From UBA1067 sp963661055 (GTDB lineage Bacteria > Verrucomicrobiota > Kiritimatiellia > RFP12 > UBA1067), in assembly GCA_963661055.1 (NCBI GenBank), contig CAVLAC010000012.1:1-26588 (forward strand): a stretch of 26,588 nt of DNA, given 5' to 3'. Below the pieces are notes generated by a model. It worked only from the letters and a program-made list of their open reading frames with translations, searched no databases and was not told where the DNA came from. The position numbers and the translations under genes were made by a program. Of this stretch, positions 22,109-26,588 are shown in pieces (the stretch's first letter is position 1; the number at the start of each line of letters is the position of its first letter).

Positions 22109-22435
22109 ATGCAACTTACATTGCTAAAGGCGAAATTGCACCGAATCCACATAACCGAGGCGTGCCTCGATTATGAAGGTTCCCTTACGCTTGACCCCGA
22201 TGATATGGAAGCCGTCGGCATCCTGCCCTACGAGAAGATTCTCTGCGCGGATGTCGAGAATGGTAATCGCTTTGAGACCTATGCGATAGAAGGCAAGCGC
22301 GGGACGCATGTCTGCTGTCTCAATGGCGCGGCGGCTCATCAGGGCAAGGTCGGCGATCGCCTCATCGTGATGGCGTTCGGGCTCTTCACTCCTGAGGAAG
22401 CCAAGGGTTGGCAGCCGCGCGTCAAGCACTTCTAA
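22109..22435 (+). CDS. panD: Aspartate 1-decarboxylase proenzyme
   Basis: Makes beta-alanine from aspartate for pantothenate and coenzyme A. The proenzyme cuts itself between Gly24 and Ser25 to form the pyruvoyl cofactor; both residues are present in LDYEGSLTLD. Other family landmarks are KAKLHRIHITEA at the start, RFETYAIEGKRGT (about 54-66) with the conserved catalytic-region Tyr and Arg, and CLNGAAAHQGKVGD (about 70-83). Length (108 residues) is on the short side of normal. It is placed between clpX and a CNNM-type gene, with only a 3-base gap from clpX; no other pantothenate gene is nearby. Confidence 0.96.
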   Translation: MQLTLLKAKLHRIHITEACLDYEGSLTLDPDDMEAVGILPYEKILCADVENGNRFETYAIEGKRGTHVCCLNGAAAHQGKVGDRLIVMAFGLFTPEEAKGWQPRVKHF

Positions 22436-22442
22436 AAGCGGC

Positions 22443-23708
22443 ATGTTATTCCTTCAAATTATTGCCCTAATTGCTCTCCTCGCGCTTTCCGCGCTCTTCT
22501 CAGGCTCAGAAATCGCGCTCTTCTCCCTAACAGGTGCTCAGCGCGCCCGCATCCGTTCCCGCAGTGAAGCGGATGCCGCGCGAATTGAGGCGTGCTTGGC
22601 GGACTCAGCGGCACTTCTTTCCACACTCCTCGTGGGCAACACCTTCGTTAACTTCGCGGCGGCGACCCTCGGCTATCTCGTCCTCTCGGCGTGCATTCCC
22701 AATTGGGGCGGAGCCCTCGCCGTGCCTGTGATGACTATCGCGCTTCTCGCTTTCGGCGAAATTACCCCCAAGCGCCTCGCCCTTAAATATGATGAGCGTG
22801 TCGCGCCTTTCTGTGCACGCGTTTTGCTCTTCTTAATTGGCGTTTTAAAGCCCCTTACCGCTCTCTTTAGATTCTCCTCCCGCGCCTATACGAAGGCACT
22901 GACGCGGGAGCGCCGCGCTCTTTCGGATGCGGAACTCGTGAGCGTTCTCGAATCTGCCGCCGAAAGCGGAGAGTTTGCCCTTGAGGACGAGAAGATGATA
23001 GAAGGGGTTTTGCGCCTTTCTGAACTTCACGCCAATGACGAGATGACCCCGCGCGTCGATATTGAGGGCTATGACGCGGATCGTCCCACCGATTATCGTG
23101 CCGAGACCCTTAAAAACGCCCAGCACCATTACCTCCCCATTTATAACCGCACTCCCGATGCTATTGAAGGTGTAATTGATACGCGTACGGGCAAGCGCCT
23201 TGAAGCACTCTTTGTGCCAGAACAAGTGACGCTTGATGACCTACTCGTCACTTTTCGTAAGAGCCGCCTGCCACTCGCGGTGGTGACGGACGAATTTGGC
23301 GGCACGGCGGGCATTATCACTCTCACGGACATTATGGAACTTATTGTCGGACCTGACGCGCTCGGGCACCGCGATTCCGAGCCCCTCATTCGCCGCGAGT
23401 CGGCACGCGTTTGGACCATTGACGCGGATGCGAGCCTTGATGAGATTAACCGCACGATTGGACTCGAACTCGCCGCTGAGGATGCCGACCGCCTCGCGGG
23501 CTGGATCGCGGCACAAGTTGAGCGCATTCCGCATGTTGGGCAGGTCATTGAGGAGCAGGGCGTGCGCCTAACCATTCTTAAACGCCGTAAACATCGCGTT
23601 GAGACAGTGAAACTCGAGGTTTTGGAGTTCCCGAAGCCTGATACGGACGCTGAACTTATCGCTGAAACGGATGAAGCCGTCGAAAAGACGCGGGAGGATA
23701 TGGAATGA
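22443..23708 (+). CDS. CNNM/CorC-HlyC family membrane protein (DUF21, CBS pair, CorC domain)
   Basis: Related to CorC/YfjD/TlyC-type proteins implicated in magnesium or cobalt export. The N-terminal DUF21 part (about 1-185) has several hydrophobic segments and the family opening LSALFSGSEIALFSLTGAQRAR, then LLVGNTFVN and AFGEITPKRLAL. A CBS-pair region follows at about 195-310 (EMTPRVDIEGYD, LPLAVVTDEFGGTAGIITLTDIMELIVG). The C-terminal CorC_HlyC domain runs from about 330 to 405 (AEDADRLAGWIAAQVERIPHVG). Length (421 residues) fits. The name hemolysin C is historical, so I do not infer toxin activity. It overlaps the next gene, a shorter relative, by ATGA (23705-23708). Confidence 0.9.
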   Translation: MLFLQIIALIALLALSALFSGSEIALFSLTGAQRARIRSRSEADAARIEACLADSAALLSTLLVGNTFVNFAAATLGYLVLSACIPNWGGALAVPVMTIALLAFGEITPKRLALKYDERVAPFCARVLLFLIGVLKPLTALFRFSSRAYTKALTRERRALSDAELVSVLESAAESGEFALEDEKMIEGVLRLSELHANDEMTPRVDIEGYDADRPTDYRAETLKNAQHHYLPIYNRTPDAIEGVIDTRTGKRLEALFVPEQVTLDDLLVTFRKSRLPLAVVTDEFGGTAGIITLTDIMELIVGPDALGHRDSEPLIRRESARVWTIDADASLDEINRTIGLELAAEDADRLAGWIAAQVERIPHVGQVIEEQGVRLTILKRRKHRVETVKLEVLEFPKPDTDAELIAETDEAVEKTREDME

Positions 23709-24379
23709 TTATCACAATTCTTCTTATCCTGACGACGCTCATTGCGCTTGTCCTTTCCAGCTTCTTCTCGGCTTCGGAAGCCGCGTTCGTGACCGTCTCG
23801 CGCGGACGCGTCGTGCACCTTTCGCGTGAGGGTTCGGCGAAGGCGAAGTCTGTCTTGAAGGCGATTAGCAATTTGCAAGATACGATTACGACGATTCTCG
23901 TCGGCAACAATATCGCGAACACCCTTTATTCCTCGACTTCCGCGGCACTTGCGGCGCGAATTCTCGTCGATTCCTCGGTGGGCTGCACGGTTTGGGCGTG
24001 TGTCGCGGCAGTTGTGCTTCTTTATCTTGGCGAATTCTTGCCGAAGCTTCTCTGTACAAGCCGTCCTTTGCGCCGCGTTCTCTTCCTAATCCCGTTTTAT
24101 GAGGTTGTCTCGGCAATCTTGCGTCCGCTTTCCGCTCTCGCGACTGCCATTATCAACTTCTTTGTGCCGCGCTCGGAATCTAAGGTCAGCGTGACAACAA
24201 GCGACCTTTTGCGCATTCTCCAGGACCGCAAGGATGGCGCGGTTTTGACGGATCTCGAGAGTGCTCTCATTGCCCGTATTCTCGTTCTGCGTAAGAAGGG
24301 CGGTAAGATGTCCGTCGAAAACTTGCTCGCCGTCCTCGATGAGCCCGAACTCAAGACGCTGAAGTCGGAGGATTTATGA
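23705..24379 (+). CDS. Short CNNM-type membrane protein, DUF21 domain only
   Basis: 224 residues aligned by eye with the N-terminal half of the upstream protein: LSSFFSASEAAFVTVSRGR, then ILVGNNIANTLYSS and LYLGEFLPKLLC correspond to SGSEIALFS, LLVGNTFVN and FGEITPKRL. The membrane segments are present. After about residue 170 there is no CBS pair or CorC domain, only a soluble tail of about 55 residues (TSDLLRILQDRKDGAVLTDLES). It is a paralogue, probably of the same ion-transport family, perhaps forming a heteromer with its neighbour. The reading frame ends naturally before thiD with an ATGA overlap, so this is a short form and not a broken gene. Confidence 0.82.
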   Translation: MIITILLILTTLIALVLSSFFSASEAAFVTVSRGRVVHLSREGSAKAKSVLKAISNLQDTITTILVGNNIANTLYSSTSAALAARILVDSSVGCTVWACVAAVVLLYLGEFLPKLLCTSRPLRRVLFLIPFYEVVSAILRPLSALATAIINFFVPRSESKVSVTTSDLLRILQDRKDGAVLTDLESALIARILVLRKKGGKMSVENLLAVLDEPELKTLKSEDL

Positions 24380-25200
24380 GTACGGACGCGGCGATTAAGC
24401 CCTGTTGCCTCACCATTGCGGGCTCGGACTCGGGTGGCAACGCGGGTGTTCAGGCGGATTTACGCGCCTTTCACGCTTATGGCTTACACGGCTGCACCGT
24501 GTTTGCCGCGCTGACCGCACAGACTCCGTTTACCGTGAGTGGCGTGTTGCCGATTCCAGCGGACTTTGTCGCGGCACAATTGGACGCGGTCTTGGGTGCC
24601 TATCAAATTGCCGCGCTCAAGACGGGTATGCTTGCCGACCCTGCCGCGATTGAGGTTATTGCAACGCGCCTAAAGGCTGTCCCTCAAATTGCGAAGGTCA
24701 TTGACCCCGTGATGATTGCAACGAGTGGGGCGCGGCTCATTGAACCGCGTGCCGTCGAGGTTCTCAAGAAGTGGCTTTTGCCCCAGGCGACCCTCATTAC
24801 CCCCAATCTCCCTGAGGCGGAAACTCTTGCGGGGCTTACACCTTCAGGCTTAAGTTCACCAGCCTATTTAGAAGAGCTCGCGCGGCGGCTCTATGACCTC
24901 TATGGCGCGGCCGTTCTTGTGAAGGGTGGTCACAGCGCCGAAAGTGCCGCGATTGACATTCTTTTTGATGGTAAAGCCGTCCATTCTTTTTCAGCCCCCC
25001 GAATTGCCGCGCCCATCTCGACGCATGGGACGGGCTGTTCCCTCGCGGCGGCTCTTGCGGCTGAACTCGCCCTTGGGAACCCTCTTGTGACAGCCGTGGA
25101 AGGTGCGAAGGACTATGTCCATAAGGCGATTGAGAATGCCTTTTATGTGGGCAAAGATTGCGGCGTGCTCGGTTTTGTAGATAAGCGGGAGGATGCCTAA
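24376..25200 (+). CDS. thiD: Hydroxymethylpyrimidine/phosphomethylpyrimidine kinase
   Basis: Ribokinase-fold enzyme that phosphorylates HMP and HMP-phosphate to HMP-PP for thiamine synthesis. The opening LTIAGSDSGGNAGVQADLRAF (about 13-33) is the family signature for substrate binding. Further landmarks are ALKTGMLAD, VIDPVMIATSGARL, TPNLPEAETL and VLVKGGHS. The ATP-site/anion-hole block THGTGCSLAAALAAELA (about 216-232) contains the conserved Cys. Length (274 residues) is normal. It overlaps the CNNM-like gene (ATGA) and shares its last base with the next start (TAATG). No other thi gene and no TPP riboswitch are visible here. Confidence 0.95.
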   Translation: MSTDAAIKPCCLTIAGSDSGGNAGVQADLRAFHAYGLHGCTVFAALTAQTPFTVSGVLPIPADFVAAQLDAVLGAYQIAALKTGMLADPAAIEVIATRLKAVPQIAKVIDPVMIATSGARLIEPRAVEVLKKWLLPQATLITPNLPEAETLAGLTPSGLSSPAYLEELARRLYDLYGAAVLVKGGHSAESAAIDILFDGKAVHSFSAPRIAAPISTHGTGCSLAAALAAELALGNPLVTAVEGAKDYVHKAIENAFYVGKDCGVLGFVDKREDA

Positions 25201-25925
25201 TGGAACGCCTTCAGAATGTCCTTGCTCACGCGGGTATCGCTTCACGGCGTGGCGCGGCAACACTCATTGCCTCGGGTGTCGTGACGGTGGATGGTATTGT
25301 CGTGCGTGAAGCGGGCTATCGCGTCGACCCGAGCGCGGCAAAAATCGCTGTGGAAGGGCGGCTTATCTCGGCGGCGGAAAAGAAGCGCACAATTATGCTC
25401 TATAAGCCCGTCGGCGTATTGTCGTCCGTGACGGATCCTTTTGGCGGCAAGACCGTCCTTGACCTCATTCGGGACGCTGTTCCCGAGCGACTTGTCCCTG
25501 TCGGACGCCTTGATAAGGATAGCGAAGGGCTCTTGCTCCTCTCGAATGACGGAGCCCTCACTTTGCACCTGACACATCCGCGCTATGACCACGAGAAGAC
25601 TTATATCGTCCGTGCCGCTGGACATTGGACGGAAGATAAGCTTCGTATTTTGCGCGGACCCGTCAAAATGCCCGATGGCTATGTGACGCGTCCAGTTCCC
25701 GTGGAAGTGATTCGCACCGCAGAGAACAATGTTACGACCTTGCGCTTTCGGCTTCATGAGGGACGCAAACGGCAGATTCGTTATATGTGTAGCGCGGCAC
25801 ATTTGGTGGTGCTCTCGCTTAAGCGTATCTCGATTGGCGGGCTCAGCCTGCCGCGCGAAATGCGTCCAGGTGAATGGCGTGATTTAACGGACGAAGAGCT
25901 CGTACTTGTACAGCAAAATGCCTGA
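25200..25925 (+). CDS. Pseudouridine synthase, RsuA/RluB family
   Basis: Converts uridine to pseudouridine in ribosomal RNA. An S4 RNA-binding domain covers about residues 2-50 (ERLQNVLAHAGIASRRGAAT). The catalytic domain has VGRLDKDSEGLLLLSNDG (about 101-118) with nucleophile Asp 105, and the ending LHEGRKRQIRYM, typical of the RsuA/RluB/RluE/RluF group. The 241 residues are near the usual 230-250. Whether it modifies 16S or 23S rRNA cannot be told from this sequence, so no gene symbol is given. The start shares a base with the thiD stop. It overlaps the YggU start by 8 bases. Confidence 0.93.
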   Translation: MERLQNVLAHAGIASRRGAATLIASGVVTVDGIVVREAGYRVDPSAAKIAVEGRLISAAEKKRTIMLYKPVGVLSSVTDPFGGKTVLDLIRDAVPERLVPVGRLDKDSEGLLLLSNDGALTLHLTHPRYDHEKTYIVRAAGHWTEDKLRILRGPVKMPDGYVTRPVPVEVIRTAENNVTTLRFRLHEGRKRQIRYMCSAAHLVVLSLKRISIGGLSLPREMRPGEWRDLTDEELVLVQQNA

Positions 25926-26208
25926 TTATCTCACAGAAACGGCGGAAGGGGTCATCCTCTCGGTTAAAGCAAAGCCGCGCTCTTCGCGGGCGGGGCTAGA
26001 TGGCATCTTCGACGGAGCCGTCAGAGTGCGCATTCGTTCCGCCCCCGTGGACGGCAAGGCGAATAAAGAACTTATCGAGACTCTCGCGGACGCTTTTGAC
26101 TTGCCCAAGAGTTCCGTCGTCTTCATAAGCGGCGAAACCTCCAAAACAAAGCGCATCCTTCTCAAAGGCCTCACCGCCCCCCAAGTCCGCCCTCACCTCT
26201 CCACTTGA
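25918..26208 (+). CDS. YggU/DUF167 family protein
   Basis: 96 residues with ILSVKAKPRSSRAGLDGIFDGAVRVRIRSAP, VDGKANKEL and FISGETSKTKRILLKG: the full DUF167 pattern (K.KP.s......V.V...P.dGkAN..li..La......s.v.i.sG..sr.K.v.i). Function is unknown; the family is nearly universal. The frame is open from TTG 25906, but ATG 25918 is a better start and gives the usual length. It overlaps the pseudouridine synthase gene by 8 bases, so it is the last gene of the operon from tig. No clear terminator follows; the next promoter begins 30 bases after the stop. Confidence 0.92.
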   Translation: MPDYLTETAEGVILSVKAKPRSSRAGLDGIFDGAVRVRIRSAPVDGKANKELIETLADAFDLPKSSVVFISGETSKTKRILLKGLTAPQVRPHLST

Positions 26209-26216
26209 GGCAGATA

Positions 26217-26230
26217 ATCTCACCCGAGAG
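26217..26230 (+). repeat. 14-bp upstream repeat ATCTCACCCGAGAG, copy 2
   Basis: Exact match to 279-292. Here it ends 13 bases before the -10 of the promoter at 26239-26256, so it occupies the usual -35 area. A factor binding there could activate a promoter that lacks a -35. Confidence 0.5.
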
Positions 26231-26238
26231 ACCGCAGA

Positions 26239-26256
26239 TTTGGTATAATAGAGGCA
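26239..26256 (+). promoter_or_regulatory. Extended -10 promoter, purA type, for the unfinished gene
   Basis: TTTGGTATAATAGAGGCA is identical over 18 bases to 379-396. TATAAT is at 26244-26249 with TGG before it. Predicted transcription starts at A26256, two bases before an ATG at 26258. AGAGG next to the -10 could instead act as a ribosome site if a longer transcript exists, but only 3 bases separate it from the ATG. Confidence 0.7.
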
Positions 26257-26257
26257 G

Positions 26258-26588
26258 ATGAGCGAGTTTGCGAGAGGATTTGGCGAATATGTCGCGGCAA
26301 TTTCGAGCGTAATGGGTGTGGCGTTAATTGCCGCGCTCATTCTTCTCGCACTCTCCCGCGTCACTTTCCCAACCCTTCGTCACCTCTGGCGCCGCGCGTC
26401 GCCCCTCGGACGCTTCTTTGGCACACTTTTCTTCCTTGTCTGCTCAATCAACGCGACAACCAAAGCCCCATCTCGAACCGCGCCCAAGCGCGTTGCCGCA
26501 TCGCCCACAAGTCAAGTGGTGTATTCTTCTGATAAGACGGACCGCGTACTAACAGTAGAGGACTTCTCGCGTGGGTTTGTTCAAACGC
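26258..26588 (+). CDS. Membrane or exported protein of unknown function, 5' part only
   Basis: ATG 26258 opens a frame that stays open for 110 codons to the window edge. It begins MSEFARGFGEYVAAISS, then a hydrophobic helix (about 19-34, GVALIAALILLALS), a basic stretch (LWRRASPLGR) and a second hydrophobic run (about 57-67, FFGTLFFLVCSI), followed by a Thr/Pro/Lys-rich segment and DKTDRVLTVEDFSRGFV at the edge. This suggests an N-terminal membrane anchor with a surface domain to follow. Codon use is like the neighbours, and it contains two copies of AATTGCCGCG. No family was recognised. The start is supported by the promoter placing the mRNA end two bases upstream, so the gene is probably leaderless. 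Other overlapping frames look weaker. Confidence 0.6.
   Translation, partial: MSEFARGFGEYVAAISSVMGVALIAALILLALSRVTFPTLRHLWRRASPLGRFFGTLFFLVCSINATTKAPSRTAPKRVAASPTSQVVYSSDKTDRVLTVEDFSRGFVQT

Larger units (their letters stand above)
2054..26335. repeat. Dispersed DNA-uptake-like word AA[G/T]TGCCGCG
   Basis: By hand I count 23 copies on the two strands. AAGTGCCGCG or its complement begins at 2150, 2467, 3219, 3481, 4663, 4792, 4951, 7654, 13918, 17703, 21154, 23941 and 24942. AATTGCCGCG or its complement begins at 2054, 4261, 5832, 7732, 15349, 21646, 24606, 25002, 26293 and 26326. The core TGCCGCG/CGCGGCA occurs about 74 times in the whole window, against a handful expected at this base composition. 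Copies sit inside genes, in all three codon phases (Ala-Ala; Val-Pro-Arg; Cys-Arg or Arg-Gly) and both orientations. None occurs in 7742-11019, and only one between 18600 and 21150. The form fits a DNA-uptake or chromosome-architecture word; function is not shown. Confidence 0.6.

Noticed and set aside
24376..25200. TPP riboswitch upstream of thiD
   Set aside because: thiD overlaps the previous gene by 4 bases, so there is no leader in which a riboswitch could lie.
26191..26210. CCTCA/TGAGG hairpin at the end of the YggU gene as a terminator
   Set aside because: Only 5 pairs and no T run follows.

Overview
The window looks like chromosomal DNA of an anaerobic, Gram-negative-type bacterium, GC roughly 55 percent by eye. 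My best guess is the PVC side of the tree, in particular the Kiritimatiellota. The reasons are a rubrerythrin, an HU-like protein with a PF14848-type domain, a small secreted protein with an SHD1-like domain, a giant secreted LamG protein and a secreted YQG/collar-domain protein. This is inference; no rRNA or other marker that would settle it is present.

Layout, all genes on the + strand. (1) 1-251: 3' end of an HU-like gene, then a terminator merged with an extended -10 promoter. (2) 397-5641: a 14-codon, near-leaderless upstream ORF whose stop overlaps the purA start, then purA, uppS, cdsA, a membrane-anchored CapD/FlaA1-like nucleotide-sugar dehydratase and a secreted QW-repeat protein. 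(3) 5646-6306: a monocistronic rubrerythrin gene with its own promoter and terminator. (4) 6286-18936: a 12.6 kb apparent operon of five exported proteins: a 569-aa beta-rich protein, a 338-aa protein with a phage-collar-like C-terminus, a 2830-aa giant, a 293-aa protein with a Ca-binding-like loop, and a 125-aa SHD1-like protein. (5) 19035-26208: a tight housekeeping operon of tig, clpP, clpX, panD, two CNNM/CorC-type membrane proteins, thiD, an rsuA/rluB-type pseudouridine synthase and a YggU (DUF167) protein, many joined by ATGA overlaps. (6) 26239-26588: a second copy of the purA-type promoter driving the start of an unfinished gene that would also be nearly leaderless.

The genes serve nucleotide and envelope synthesis (purA, uppS, cdsA, capD-like), oxidative-stress defence (rubrerythrin), protein quality control (tig-clpP-clpX), cofactor synthesis (panD, thiD) and ribosome modification. 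The accessory part is the five-gene secretion cassette, which I read as a surface or extracellular assembly of unknown function.

The most unusual signal is not a gene. The word TGCCGCG/CGCGGCA, in extended form AA[G/T]TGCCGCG, recurs in both orientations and all three codon phases: about 74 copies of the 7-mer and 23 of the 10-mer by hand count. This behaves like a DNA-uptake-type or chromosome-architecture word. It is absent from 7742 to 11019, which covers the collar-domain gene and the start of the giant gene, where composition also shifts. No tRNA, rRNA, CRISPR array, insertion sequence or integrase was seen. No stretch of more than 300 bases lacks a gene.
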